Below, one piece after another: positions 10,374-23,222 of a DNA stretch of 64,000 bases. The stretch spans positions 3,472,001 through 3,536,000 of the forward strand of contig VCCP01000002.1 in NCBI GenBank assembly GCA_005765155.1. The letters are read 5' to 3'. The translations under genes were made by a program, and so were the position numbers. Position 1 is the stretch's first letter, and the number at the start of each line of letters is the position of its first letter. This DNA is from Zelopaecilomyces penicillatus (lineage: Eukaryota > Ascomycota > Sordariomycetes > Hypocreales > Pseudodiploosporaceae). The notes under the pieces were generated by a model. The model had not been told where the DNA came from and did no database searches. It worked only from the letters and a program-made list of their open reading frames with translations.

Positions 10374-13326
10374 CTACCAACCCCTTCGACGAGTCCCACG
10401 CGGTTCAAATCCCGCCCGATCTGGGCCAGTATTAGCTCCAGCACGGCTTTCTTCTAGGCTTCGTCGTCCAAGAGCATCCATCTCAGACAAAGTGAATACG
10501 AGAGGCTCTTCGCCAACTGAATCGTCTTCTCCACGGACAATTCGATTACCTAGCACATTGAAGCCACCCCGTGAGGATTGAGGAGGTGTTTGACTGTGCA
10601 CAGCTGCTGCCATACCAGTATAGCGCCGACGTTGAAACGGGGAACTCGATTGTACCACAGGGATGAGACCATCTGGTGGGTTGTCCTCTGTTGATCCCCG
10701 ATGCATGACCTCCGACGCATTGGCGGTCTCAATCTCCGCCGCCGGCTGGAGTCCAGCTGGCAAATCATCGCCTGCTGCACATTCGTCTTCCAGTTGCATT
10801 TGCCTGCCTAATAAAACGCTCAGCGTGGGGGGTTCCCGGTCGTTTGCGCCAAGGCTGATGCTTCGGTGAGCTGCAAAGGGCAGATCTGCATCCTCCTCGT
10901 CAACAACAACTCGGCTCTGTTGCGCTACTGAACTCGAACGATGTTGGTATGATCCAGCCACGCGAGGTGACAAGGGAATATCTATCGCCGTCGTTCCATC
11001 TTGGGTGATGGTATTCTGCCTGCTAGGCTCCGGAATCATAGGTGGCTGTGTGGCCTCAGCTCGTGGTGCAATCCTTCTATAGCTTGGGGCGTAGTCTATA
11101 ATCGAGTTCTCGCTGAGGCGAGAAGGAATCGCTGGCGTATGTGGGGTATGGGGGGAGACGGGCTTTCCCGGGGATGAGGACGCAGACATGGAAGCCGGTG
11201 CAACCATTCCAGGTACGCTCGCTAGCTGTCGACTTGATGAGCTGGAAGACCTCTGCATTTGCATTGAGGAGGTCATTGAGTCTGTCAGGGCATTATTTGA
11301 CTCCTTCATCATGTGAAATTTGGATAGTTGAGCCACTGTTTTATTGGTAGCCGACTCCCCCCTTTTCGCAGGTTCAAAGCTCTTCAGCGTCTTCTTGCTG
11401 TCTAGAGCCTTGAGGAAATCCGAAATATCATCTTCTTCAGTCTGCAGAGAGCTGGAGCTCGCGGCCCCAGCCTCAGCAAGGAATCCAGACCCAGGTTGAG
11501 CAACTGAGGAAGCAAGACTTTGTCTTCCGCTACTGTTTTGCTCCTCATCGCCGGCTCTGCTTGCCCCGCCTATAGACAAACGGCCTCTTCGGTGAGTGAA
11601 GCTGCTACTGTACCTGCTAGATGAGGTCGGCCGCGGAGAGCCTACGACTGGCGCCTCGGCATTCATCGAAGAAGGTCCACCTCGCAGGGAAGCTGGCATA
11701 CCGGCCGTCAATGACGTACGGTTTCTGGGTTGCTGCAGTGATGGTATGCCGCCAGGGCGATTAAGCGAATGCGCGGATGCGGGGGATTCTGGCTCAACCT
11801 GGCGGGGAATTGGAGATCCTGATAAAGAACCGGCCTTGAAAGGCTGGAAAGATATTGATGGCCTCCTTCCAGTTCCATCACCAACACGTATAGGAGGTCT
11901 CATTGCAGATGCCCGGCCTGCTATCGGTAGAGAATGAGGAGCACCAAGCCCTAATTCGGTATGTGCGGGAAGGGAAGCTGGTGGAGAGCTTGTATCTGAG
12001 CCAGGTGGTTTGACGGCTCTGAGGGCTGATATTGGACTTGTTCCCAATGGTCCATCCCCGTGGAACGTTGAGAGGCTACCGTATGTCTGCTGTACGTCGC
12101 TAATGTTTGGCCCACGGCGAGTCTGGCGTAAGGAGCTCATTTCGACCTGTGGCTCACGCTGTGTCTCAAGACGCTGCGGTATTGACGGCTTAAAGAAGTT
12201 CTCATCAACACCCATGAAGCGGGAGCTCAGAAGTGCCTCTGAATCATCCACTCTGAAGTTGCATTCATTTCTGTACGTCACTGATGTGCTCAGTCGCCCC
12301 ACTGGCACCTCAAGGTCGCCAAACATATACTCCGTCACTGGCTCTCTGCGACCATCAATCGGATCTCTCAATAGATCAGGTCGCCGCCTGTTCGGCTCTG
12401 ACATGCGTATTCTGCAACGCGGCTTTAGGGCTGGGTGCGAGTTCTTCACAGCACCCTGGCTTGCAAATTTCCACGCCGGTATTAGTCTAGTGGTGATGAA
12501 GAGTGATCTGAAAAAGACAATCGCCTTCTTGTATATCGTCGGCAGGATGGGTCCAAAATCTTCCGTGGGAACACCAACTGTCTTTAATTCTACTCGCCAC
12601 CGTTCCAGAATAACCTCTGAGTTCTTTCCTAACCCTCCGGGGGAGTTGCTGCCATTTGATGATTCCGAAAGATTCAGTTGTTCCATAACATCCCAACGTT
12701 TACCATCTTCATCGATAACGACTAGACTTTGGCTGTCCTTGAGAGATGAGGTATCAAGATAAACTTCGATGACCATTGGAGGGGGGAGGTTGTCGAGACT
12801 GCCACAGCTTTTCCATATCCGGAGCTCTTCCCTGAAATCATCTATCTCGTCGGTCTCTATTTGATACTATGGGGTTGTGAGTCAGGATATTCAGTAACTG
12901 AACGAAATGAACAAACAAATAAACATACCCATTTATTGATTTTCTTCCCACCGTTTGCGTTGCGTATTGGCTTTATCTTCATGCGGGAATCGAGAACGAT
13001 GGCGGCTGCCTTGTTATAGAAATTCTGGTAATCAGATCAGACGTTAGCATGTGTAGCCACTACTATCACAACAACAACGGTATCGGTTGGATGCGACGTA
13101 CCTGAACGATTTGATCCAACTTCTTGACCGACTCGGCAGGCGGCCCAGGAGCCAAACTGTGCTCCGCAGTCGGCGAGCCCATTGCATCTTTCCTAGATAC
13201 ATTCGACCCTGCTCTCTGGCGGGCACCGAAGTTGTCATCTCTGGGAGTGCTGGTCCGCGCCATATTGGTCTGTGGAGACGATGCTGGTGAGGATATCCTC
13301 GACGGGATGCGGACTTGTTGATGCAT
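10374..13326 (-). CDS. ATG13: Autophagy-related protein 13 (Atg13)
   Basis: Regulatory subunit of the Atg1 kinase complex that starts autophagosome formation under TORC1 control. Three minus-strand exons: 13326-13102, 13024-12929 and 12866-10374, totalling 2814 nt or 937 residues, typical for filamentous fungi. The N-terminus SSPASSPQTNMARTSTPRDD is the usual fungal Atg13 leader. The HORMA domain covers about residues 66-325 (LDQIVQNFYNKAAAIVLDSRM, IETDEIDDFREELRIWKSCG, VIEVYLDTSSLKDSQSLVV). The remaining 600 residues are Ser/Pro-rich and disordered, with conserved islands DFLKALDSKKTLKSF and EDADLPFAAHRS, in the region where fungal Atg13 proteins contact Atg1 and Atg17. Many Ser/Pro sites fit regulation by phosphorylation. 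Identification is firm; the partner-binding role of the two islands is inference. Confidence 0.95.
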
Positions 13327-14966
13327 GGTGATTGGGAGTTGAGCCGTATCGCACTCAATGCGTATATTTGGAAGAGTGTGGTATGGGCCAACAGATTAGG
13401 CTCGGGTAGGAATATCGACCTGGGACAGGAACTGTAGCTTCTCTTCCATCGTTGAAGTGTGTCGTATGGTGGTGAACTGGAGTTGCGTGGCTCTCGATCT
13501 GTGTGTGTGTGTAGACAGCTATCGATGGCGTGGATGCGAGGGAAACGAATGCAGCAAAATGTCAGGGGCAACAGGGAGAGGCAGCCCGGGTCGATGGGCT
13601 TCGCTAGACTCGTAGTCGACGGCTTGGGGATGACGGTGGTGAACGGTGATGGGCGATGGTTGATGGAGTATGGTGGTCCGCACGTAAGGCTACCCCGGCT
13701 GACTGCCAGGCAGCGGGGAGTGGATGACCTGGATGGGTAGCGCCTAGAAATGCGGATGGGCAGTGTCTAAGGCTACCTTGGGGTAGATAAGGTATGGTCA
13801 CCGTGATAGTCACCGCGTAGAACGTAGCCGCCGACAATCACTCTGTCGTATTCCAGTCGATTAAGCTTGGGAAGACAGGATTGTCACAGGGTGCGAAGCT
13901 CCCTTGAACAGACCAAGTCACTCGTCCCCGACCAAAGGGACCTCGTGATGATAGGCCAGGGGACGGCTTTCGTCATAGGCTAACTACCTAGCAGACTGAA
14001 CGCTGTGGCCCTTCAAGGTGCCGACACCGCAGCCCTTAAAGAGAGTGAGAGGGCAAACACAGCAGATGCCACCTGCAGGATCGGTGTTTACAGCAAAGCG
14101 GCATCTATGAGATGCAGCGTTGTTCGTGAGACAGAACGCACAGCTGTAGTGTCGAGGAGGCAATGGAGAGAGGGATGGGGGAATGGCGGAAGCTGGAGAT
14201 GGGATGGGATGAGAGCATGAGCCATGTCAATAGTAGGCAGACCACGAGTCCTAGAAGCCGGATGGAGTCACTGGAGTTACTGGAGCGGTGATGTGATTAG
14301 CCTCTGGTGGGTGCTGTTGCTGCTGCGACTAGTACCTCTAAACTACAGGTACCCAGCACGTACCTCCCACTCCCAGAGGAGACACTTACAAGCCTAGTAT
14401 CCAGTACCTGTGAAGACATATGCGCAGCTACTGAGCAGGAGGTCCTAAGTACCCGATCCTCTAACTGACACAGGCAAAAACCATCAGTGAACGTTGAGGG
14501 GCTTAGAGTACCTAAGGTACCTACTTGGCACCTACCTCCCAGCTCCTACAAGTCAGTTGGCCAGTCAGCCCAGTGACAATTGGCCTGATGTCCAGTAACC
14601 AGCCGTTGTCACACCCACTCCGCGCGCTGAGCCGCTGGGCTCAAGGACCAGCCTGCGAACTGCGCACTGCCCCTTGACCAATGTTAGCCTACAGTCAATT
14701 TATCTAGCCGTGCATCCCAGCTGCCGGTGCCGGTGCCGCGCAGTGGATGGTGGGGCGATATCGGTGTCCTCCCACGGCAGCCAAGATAACCACAAAGGTT
14801 AGATGCCGATGAACATCCATCTCCGCTTTGCTTGTTTGTATTAACAACTGTGTACTAGGTAATATCGGCTATCTATTTACACTGAAAAAGTCTGAGCATT
14901 TGAGCCATGTACATTGTGCGCCCCCAATTCTGAGCTCCTTAGACCTGTAAGCACCTTGATTTGATG
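13327..14966. other. ATG13 upstream region / BTB gene downstream region
   Basis: No gene seen. 14330-14540 is crowded with GGTAC/GTACCT-type motifs, including AAGGTACCTACTT. The rest is mixed-composition spacer presumably holding the ATG13 promoter and the 3' UTR of the following minus-strand gene. Confidence 0.5.
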
Positions 14967-17900
14967 TCAACCCGGATTTTTGCCTTTCCCTCTTGCCGTT
15001 TTCCGCCGTGATGAAGCATTATCGCTTGTCACTGCTGTGCCCTTTGCGCCACCGTTAGGGGAAGAACTTTGGGCAGAAGCTTCGCTGGCTTTCGCTTTGC
15101 CTCCTCTCCCTCTGCGACTACTTCGACCTTGGGACTCATCTTTGCGATTGCTTCTCGCCAGTCGTCGGGACTCCTCCTCCTGGGCACGACGACTCTCCTG
15201 GTCCCACCACTCCTGAAATGCCTGTTCTTGCTGGATCTCTTGCAACGAGCGCTTCGCCACTGCCTCTTTAATAAGTTCCTGCTCACGCCGTTGCTGGCCA
15301 ATAATGTCTGACATGCTTGCTCCTATTGATTGTTCAAGCTTTGGTGTTGGTGTCATGTAGGATTTCGAGTGTGGGATCAGCGGCTTAGACTGTGATATGC
15401 TAGATGGCGCGGTCGCGGCCGTGGGGACGCTACCAGTATGTCCCTGCCCGGCACCGCTAATAGCTGATGAAGTCGTCTTCGGCCGATGGGGCTGTGTCTT
15501 GGATTCAGTAGCTGTCAGTGATTTGGGATTGATGGGTGGGGCTTGAGATAGAGTCGCCTCGGATGACATGGCATCTCTCAATGATATCTTTGGGATCGGG
15601 GTTGCGGCCTTCCATGGTGCTTGTTTGTTCTTGGGAGAGACCTGCTCCCAAGTTTGCGCGTTTGCTCGTTCTTCGATATAGGTTGCTTGAGCCTCCGCTT
15701 GCATCTGGAGCTGCCGTTTCCGCTCTTTCTGTGATATTTTCCCCTGTGGCCTGGTGATAGCTTCCTTACCGGCTTGTGCTGCGATACCAGCTGCCAACGC
15801 CGATTTTGGCGGTGCCTCTGACGACAAGATATTCCCAAGATCAAGCTTTGAGGTTGGTAATGAAGGAGAAGCCCAAGGGCCATCAGGTCTCATCACGGGC
15901 CGCCCCGGTGCACCAGAATCCTCAAAATGAGGCGTCTGGACCCTATAAGGTGTTGATGAATGCCGATTCTCGGTTGGTTGTAGCATGTTCGGTGGTTGTG
16001 TAGTTGCATTCTTCTGTTTTGATTCCCGCCACGCTTCAGGCAGCCGCGGCATAGGCTCTGATCTGTGAGAAGGGCGAGTATCTGGAGCCAATATTTGGGG
16101 TGAATTGGATCCACAAACCCTGGTCTGTTTTTCATCTTCCATGTCAAACATCATATCCAGTTGAGGCTCGCTAGCCCGAAGGGATGGGCTGAAAGAAGAT
16201 TCGTTTTGTCCGGCCTTGGATCTTCGGCGGAATCTATCAGGTGTTTGCGGCTCCCTGTTGGCATCATCCAGGCTCCCAAAGCGCGGTTTGGACGCTGAGG
16301 CTAACCTTCTTTCCTCTTCCCGTAACTGGTGTTTGAATAATTTCTCTCTCACACGACGCTGCCGCTCCTCGCTGATGTCCAAGGCCAAGTCTGGATACTT
16401 TTCATGGATCAGCATATCTGCCCTCCCGCTCCGCGCAAATGGGAGACAGGCAAGCTGATTATCACCAACGACCCTGTCCAATTCGTGTAAGAGCTCTTGG
16501 TCGAGGCCATCCAGCAGATGGTTTTCGAGCATCGTCTCCAATTGTAGGCAAATGTATTCCAGACCAGTATCTTTGAACTCTGTTACTGAGCACGGACTGA
16601 TTTCATTAAGAAGATTGGCAATATTTCGAGTTGTGACAAATTTGCCGATCAAGCACTGGCATATCTGTGACAAGCGGTCCAGCATGAGCTCATTGGCAAC
16701 GCTCATGACATCAAGAACAAGCTCTGAAAACTCGTCAAGTGTTTCCATAGTTACGTTATTAAACATTTCTTCTCCAACATCTCCATAGAGATAGGAGACC
16801 ACATAAGAGAAAGTGGTAGGTTGAATATGCCTAAGGTCAACTCGAGTTCGGCTGGCAGGGTGTATCTCGTTGCGGCGGGTCGCAAGCCATTGACCTTGTG
16901 ACCTCCCATGAAACATCCCCTCAAAAAATGGACATCTAAGGCAAATCAAATCACTATGCACTGTCATCTCGTCGCCGTCCAACTCCAAGATAATGTCTCC
17001 GTCGTCAAAGAAAATAGGATCTAAAATGGCTTCTTGCAAATTGATATCCAAGGAACGTTCCAGGCCGGATTGGAGTCGTGCAGCCGCCTCAAGCTTCGGC
17101 ATCTGAAGCTTTGTAGCAATCTTCATCAACTCCGAACGAACTTGTCGAAAGCGATGGGCCGAAATCGGCGCTTCTCGTGTGTATTTCCATACTGGAACTA
17201 TGGCATCCTGGTAGATGTATACTACAATATTCAGCAGCGTATAGATGTCGACGTGAAGCAGTGTGAGAATTGTCTTCGAACCCCTTTTTTCACACGAGAA
17301 TACCTCTGAATCATAACTCAATCCCGAAATGCGCGCCTCTGCCAAGGCACCCCGAAGTACAGGACTTCGACTGCTGAGGAGCCAATCATGCACAGGAAGT
17401 TTGATACCTGGCGCTGAAGATGTGCAAATCTCCAAGTTGGTGCCATGATCAAGGTATGAACCGTTTCGCAGCCAATTCAGTATGTCAGTCTCGATGTCTG
17501 TGGAGCTCAGAAGTGCGTGAGACAAAGACCCTGGCTTCTCACGGTTGATTGCAGACAACCAGGCTTTGCGTGATTCGTCCACTCCATTGCCTGACTGGGA
17601 TGTCGTGAAGTCTGAAAGGCATAGTAGAGATCCAATATCATCCCATAGAGTCTGAGGATCAATGCTTATTTCCTGTGACATTACCTTGCTATCCTTTCTG
17701 ATGGTTGCGAATGCTCCAAAGGTAGAGCTTCTCACTGCCACACAGTCTGTGATATATGGTACTCTTTGAAACTTGAAGTCCTTCTGTCTGATTTCTGACG
17801 AGTCCGCTGAAGTGAAAATTTTGCCTTTGAGCCGTTTGACTCGTCTCCAGACAGCGCCGGTTTTCGTACAGATTATGACTGATCCATGCTCACCAACACT

Positions 17901-19774
17901 AACCGAATCAACGCCATCTTTTCGGGAATCCCATATGCACTGCGGTTGTGTCACAGCCCCCTTGATCTTGACTGGATTTGTTGTAGAGACACCGGACAGA
18001 CTTGTATCTCCCTTGCTGCTCAGATGCATGGTGAAGAGATCTCCGCGGGCACTGACGGCCGCAATAGTTTCACCTCCTGATGTCACGTACTTGATTTGCC
18101 GCCTGCCTGAGTCATGTTTGTTCCCAAATGAGCTTGTAGCAAGGTTATGATTGGTGAATACATCAGCGACTGGGAATTTGATTAAGTTGTAGCCGTAATT
18201 GGTAAATACCCAAACGTTGTGGTTTGACAACAAACATGTCGTTGCTTTGTCGATTGCAGATACCATTTCAATGGGAGCAGACAATAGGAATGCGGCCACT
18301 TTCCGAGGTACTTGCTGTACATCCAATGACCTAGAATCAGCATCCATCAGGGCAAGTTGGCCAACATTGCGGCCCCAACAGTACAGCGACGACCCTGTGT
18401 GAGCAACAGAGTGAATCGCCGAGGCAGCAATACCAAGTACCAGCTCCTTCTTGAGAGAACCGAAAACTTGGCGAGGTACGAGAGTCATGGGCTCCTCATC
18501 TGTGCGTTGCGGTGGTGGTAGCACATAACCAAGCTGTGAATCCGAATTCAGCCCCCAGGTCCAAAGCTCACCGTTGCCTGCGAGAGCCATGGAATGGTTT
18601 TGGCCAAGAGCAACTTGCCAAATTTTCTTATCAATCAGCGGCCCCTGAACCGGTCTGAACTTGAACTGGGTGTTTTCGTCACCAAGACCAAGTCTACCAC
18701 CCCGACCAACACCACAGATATACAAGTTGGAGATAGAGTCGCCAGTCAAAATAGCACTATGAAACTTGGACATGATGACATCTTGGATGACCAACGTTCG
18801 ATTTCGAACCAAGGTTGGAATGCTTTCCAAGTCTGTCGACTCACCAAAAGCTTCTTCTATATCCTCATCCTCGCGGTGAACATATTGCTCATAAAACTTA
18901 TGAACTAGCTGATTTGGCCGTTGCAGCTGAATACGATCAGGATATTGACGATCGTCTTCATCTCCGACGCCTAGTGACAAATTCTTGTTGCTTCCAAACA
19001 TGAAAAGTTCGTCACCTTCATTTGAGCTTTTACCCTCAATGGTGATCCTAGAGGGTCTGTAAAATGGTCAGACCTTGGGTCGAAAGCAGACGGGAAATAG
19101 TAAGTAACTAACAGTTCAGAAAGATCACCAACTATATCTCCACTATCGGACCCATCATCAGAAAACCCTGGATCCTGCGCCCTCCTCCGATTTCTCAATG
19201 CAATAGTCGAGTTGTATAGATCGAAGGGGCTGTTGCCCTCGTGGTCCTTGGTCTTGATCAGTTGGCCAACTTTGCTGACGGTCGTGGTTGTGTAGTTTAC
19301 TAGATCCCCGCGTTCCTTGGCCAGAAGAAGCCGTGCAATGGAAACGTTTCCCGAGTAAAGCGCTCTATGAAGAGCGTTCCAGCCGCTTTCCAGGTCCTGA
19401 ACATAAAGGTCGGTGGAGGGGTGCTCTATAAGAGCTTGAACAAACGCCAAAGCAGTTGACTCGGTCGACGAAACAGCACGCAGCAAGACGGTAAGTCCTG
19501 CATGATCGCGATTATTAATGTCGGCTTTACTAAGCGTATGATTGCCATCCTTAGACCTCCCGTGACCCGGAATATACCCTGACGTCCGTCGCAGCTTGTT
19601 GCCACCCCTCGGTGATGATGCGAGACTACCCGGACTCGACCCGAGATGCAGAGGACTACCCACTATGGCTGAACTCTGGGCTGCAGTCTGTGTATTAGGC
19701 CCGGCCAGGGCCAATAGACGCCGAAACTTGTCGACATCGTTTTCCCAGTAATATTTCCACAGCAGGTGACTCAT
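14967..19774 (-). CDS. Ankyrin-RCC1-BTB protein (Btb3/IBtk-like)
   Basis: Two minus-strand exons, 19774-19113 and 19056-14967, give 1583 residues. The N-terminus MSHLLWKYYWENDVDKFRRLL leads into ankyrin repeats (to about residue 160; HAGLTVLLRAV, GWNALHRALYSGNVSIARLLL). RCC1 repeats follow at about 320-510 (LYICGVGRGGRLGLGDEN, LWTWGLNSDSQLGY, LYCWGRNVGQLAL). Two BTB/POZ-like segments come next, near 775 (LPVHDWLLSSRSPVLRGAL) and 919 (MTVHSDLICLRCPFFEGMF). The last 450 residues are low-complexity, ending in a Glu/Arg-rich probable coiled coil and a Lys/Arg/Gly-rich tail. The architecture matches fission-yeast Btb3 and animal IBtk, which act with cullin-3 ubiquitin ligases; that role is inferred. 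It is divergent from the carrier gene at 20949. Confidence 0.9.
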
Positions 19775-20948
19775 CGGCTGGTGGTCCTGATATCGAGCGA
19801 TTCCGCCTCCTCTCCTCTACTCTGAAGATGACGTTGCACTGTGAATATCGCTAATTCAAGGCGGCAAAGGCTGCGAAAGGCAAGATTAAGAGACGTCAGA
19901 GACTATCTCAGGCTGTCCGCTCGAAAGAAAAAAGGGCGCCCGAAATGTAATTCGATCGCGGGATTTGTAGCCCGTAGGAGAAGGGGGGGGTCAAGAATGA
20001 GATTGCCGGAAGGGTGTTGTCAGCGAATCGTGGTAGGCGGCTGGTCGAGAAGCAGCGAGTCGGGTATGCGGCGGTGCACGATGTAAGAGGGAATGGTTTA
20101 GGTGATGGTGTTGACAGTATTAAAGGATTCCTAGATATAGTGGGAAGAAGGAAGCAAGCGAGGCGAGGGCTTGAGTTCATGTTAGCTGAGAGTAGCTTCA
20201 ACCGTGTGTGTGCGCGTCAGCAACTCCAGGCCTGCTATCAATTAAAGAGTGACAGTATAGGAGGTATTTGGTACCTTGCGTTTTGCCCCACGGCGGGGCA
20301 GTTGGTCCGTACTTGGTCGAGTACCTTATCCGTACAAGCCGTGGCCCTCTAAGCTACTGGTACCTGTTTTGGTACCTGCGCTGATATTCTGTGGATGCCT
20401 CTGGCAGTAACCACCTGGGAACTGTTGATAAACTGGAAGAATCGCCGATTGACACGACAGATATTATCTTATCCAAGATGCCTTCCTAGCTGGTATGAGG
20501 TAAGTATGTACCAATGAGCGGCCTTTTGCACAAATTAGAAACTATCATAGGATTATCAGCACTCGTCCTGTTCGACGCACGCACGCACGCACGCTGTCGT
20601 GCATCCATAGTGTCTGTAGATTCAGAGCCCTTAATTATTACTGGATCCAGGACAAAGGACGGACCCTGAAGCGCCTACCCAATGCTGTGGGGACTTTCGC
20701 TTATAGCCGGCAAGCGCTTTTGTGACCGCCACCATGGAATTTCCCTGCCATCTCTCCGATATTGCTCCGCCTTGAACAAACACACTTCGACTCGATAAAC
20801 GACAAAACGACAACGGCAACGGACAAGAACGGCGGCCGCAGCAGTAGTGCCCTCCACCTTTTACGCTTCCCTGGCTGCGCGCGCTCGATCTACTCCTGTC
20901 GTGAAGACCCCTTAGTTCTGGCATCGCTCAATTGACACGCATTCCACC
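19775..20948. other. Divergent promoter region (BTB gene / carrier gene)
   Basis: Shared upstream region of two divergent genes. Contains GGTACC-rich sequence at 20265-20380, a short (ACGC)n run at about 20577-20594 and a purine/pyrimidine-mixed leader before 20949. No gene seen. Confidence 0.55.
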
Positions 20949-22185
20949 ATGGCTGAACAAAAGCCTCTCGGGTTTCAGTACCAATTCGCCGCAGGTGAGC
21001 CCGAGCAATAAAGAATTCTCACCCACATATTGGCATTAGATTGTTGACATCCATTCAGGTGCCATTGCCGGTGTCTCGGAGGTATGATCCCATGGCGCGC
21101 TCTCTTGATGTATCGATGCGCCTCTCACACTGACACTCCGCTCGTGTGTAGATTCTGGTCATGTGAGTCGATAATGCGGACGGACGACCCTGCGGGGAGG
21201 ATTCTTGTTCGAAGTTTTCTCTTTTTTCTAACTCTAGATTCTACCAGGTATCCTCTCGATGTCGTCAAGACCAGAGTCCAGCTGCAGACCGGCACTGGCG
21301 CGTCGGCCGAGTACAACGGCATGGTGGATTGCTTCCGGAAGATCATCAAGCATGAGGGGTGCGTCTTTCTTTGGGCGCATATACTTCTCTTCCTGCCAGC
21401 GTCGCTGACCATAGTAGTTTCTCGAGACTCTATCGCGGAATCTCGGCGCCTATTCTCATGGAGGCGCCGAAGCGAGCCACCAAGTTTGCTGCCAACGACG
21501 AGTGGGGCAAGATTTATCGCAAGATGTTTGGCGTGCCCCAGATGACCCAGTCTCTGTCCGTCCTTACCGGTGCGAGTGCCGGTGCGACCGAGTCATTTGT
21601 AGTCGTCCCATTTGAGTTGATCAAGATCCGTCTCCAAGACAAGGCATCGGCAGGCAAGTACAACGGCATGGTGGACTGCGTTATGAAGACGGTTAAGAAC
21701 GAGGGCCCTCTCACTCTGTATCAAGGCCTGGAAAGCACCTTGTGGCGACACATTCTTTGGAATGCTGGCTATTTCGGCTGCATCTTCCAGGTCCGGCAAT
21801 TGATGCCCAAGGCCGAATCCAAAGGCGCCCAAATGACCAATGATATGATTTCTGGAGCCGTCGGTGGAACCTTTGGAACAATCTTGAATACCCCCATGGA
21901 TGTCGTCAAGAGCCGAATTCAAAACACGCCCAAGGTTCCGGGCCAGATTCCCAAGTACAACTGGGCATGGCCTTCGGTTGTCACAGTCTTCAAGGAGGAG
22001 GGCGCCAGTGCTTTGTACAAGGGCTTTTTACCAAAGGTATGTTTTATTCTAGACTCTCTCCCAAGTCTCCAAGCTTTCCCGTATGCTGACCGGCTCTTCA
22101 GGTGCTCCGTCTTGGACCGGGTGGTGGTATTCTGCTAGTGGTATTCACAACCGTGATGGATACCTTCCGCTCATGGCAAAAATAG
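20949..22185 (+). CDS. ODC1: Mitochondrial 2-oxodicarboxylate carrier
   Basis: Inner-membrane antiporter of 2-oxoadipate/2-oxoglutarate, linking lysine and glutamate metabolism across mitochondria. Six exons: 20949-20994, 21059-21081, 21152-21162, 21248-21358, 21418-22036 and 22102-22185; 894 nt, 297 residues. The three tandem carrier repeats each show the PxD/ExxK/R signature: YPLDVVKTR, VPFELIKIR and TPMDVVKSR. FAAGAIAGVSEILVMYPLDV and the end GFLPKVLRLGPGGGILLVVF match the ODC subfamily. Exons 2 and 3 are 23 and 11 nt microexons; each is needed to keep the first helix in frame. No cleavable presequence, as usual for carriers. Substrate follows from the subfamily; other dicarboxylate specificity cannot be excluded. 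Confidence 0.92.
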
Positions 22186-23222
22186 ACTTGTCGCCAATGT
22201 TACGATTTTAATGTTATAGATCAGTGACACGTTTTCTGTACCAAGGGGGGAAATAGCGTCTACAGGTAGAACGATTGTTTGATTGTTTGCCGATGTATGC
22301 TACGCATGCTGTGTGGGTTTGGTGCTGGTCTTGTTTGCAAGGTCTAGATGCTAGAGTTGTGTTTGGCTAGCTGGGTATCTGCCCTGTCAAGCGGTTGTGT
22401 TTGCATGATGTGCAGCTCTCACGGGCTAGACTTTATATAGAACGCTTCAATAGTATGCTATTTCTGTCCACAGTTTGCTGAACGAAATATAACTACAGTA
22501 CGAGAAACAACGAGAGATCAAGCCGTTGTAGACAGACATGGTTGCTTAGTAACTAGGTATTCATCATGGAACCAGGTGTAAAACCACACATCTTACCCAG
22601 TCATCAACTACTAGTAGAAGCGCATGTTGTCTAATATTTCGTAGAATAACTACACAGATCCGCCATGTGACTCTATGAAGCCTGTTCGGAGGCTAGCAAA
22701 GTTGAGCATCTGGTACCTGAAAATGAGGGTTGACGGCCATGTCCGGATGTGGCATCTGCCGGGGCCATCATTCGGGCTATGGTGGCTAGAAAGAAGCCTA
22801 GAAAGAAGCCTTGCGCTGTAGAACCAATCATGGTAACCCACTTTGCCACTGTAATCACTGTAAATCACCTACCAACACGCATCTTGACAACTTACTGTGA
22901 GCCAACAGCTATTATCACATAATACAACATCACCAACATGGGCATGGATTCCCGTCAACCGATCCCGCAAAACTTGTGACTCCCACGCTTCCTTTCCAAA
23001 ACTGCGCCTCCGCGGGAGCGCTAATGACATCAATGTCTAACAACTGCTACATATAACTCACCACTTGGCCCCCCATTGCCTTTGCCTTCCTTTGTGTTTC
23101 TAGCAGATTAGCATTTTGCTCTCGTATTCTCCCATCGGTCTTTTCCAAGAAGTTCCATTCCATTTTTTTTTTCATCATCACCAGCCTTGCTTCTTCTTGC
23201 TTAAATATATAATTCAGAAAAA
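22186..23222. other. Intergenic spacer, carrier gene to arrestin gene
   Basis: No gene seen. It contains a tandem duplication of GCTAGAAAGAAGCCT-like units at about 22787-22812 and, from 23060, a pyrimidine-rich leader typical of a fungal promoter and 5' UTR for the next gene. Confidence 0.5.

Noticed and set aside
10395..10420. tRNA-like T-arm GGTTCAAATCC at the end of ATG13
   Set aside because: It lies in the ATG13 coding end, the T stem does not pair for five bases and no cloverleaf is possible.
13880..13896. Second copy of the MITE end (ACAGGGTGC)
   Set aside because: Only nine bases match, there is no partner inverted repeat nearby; likely chance.
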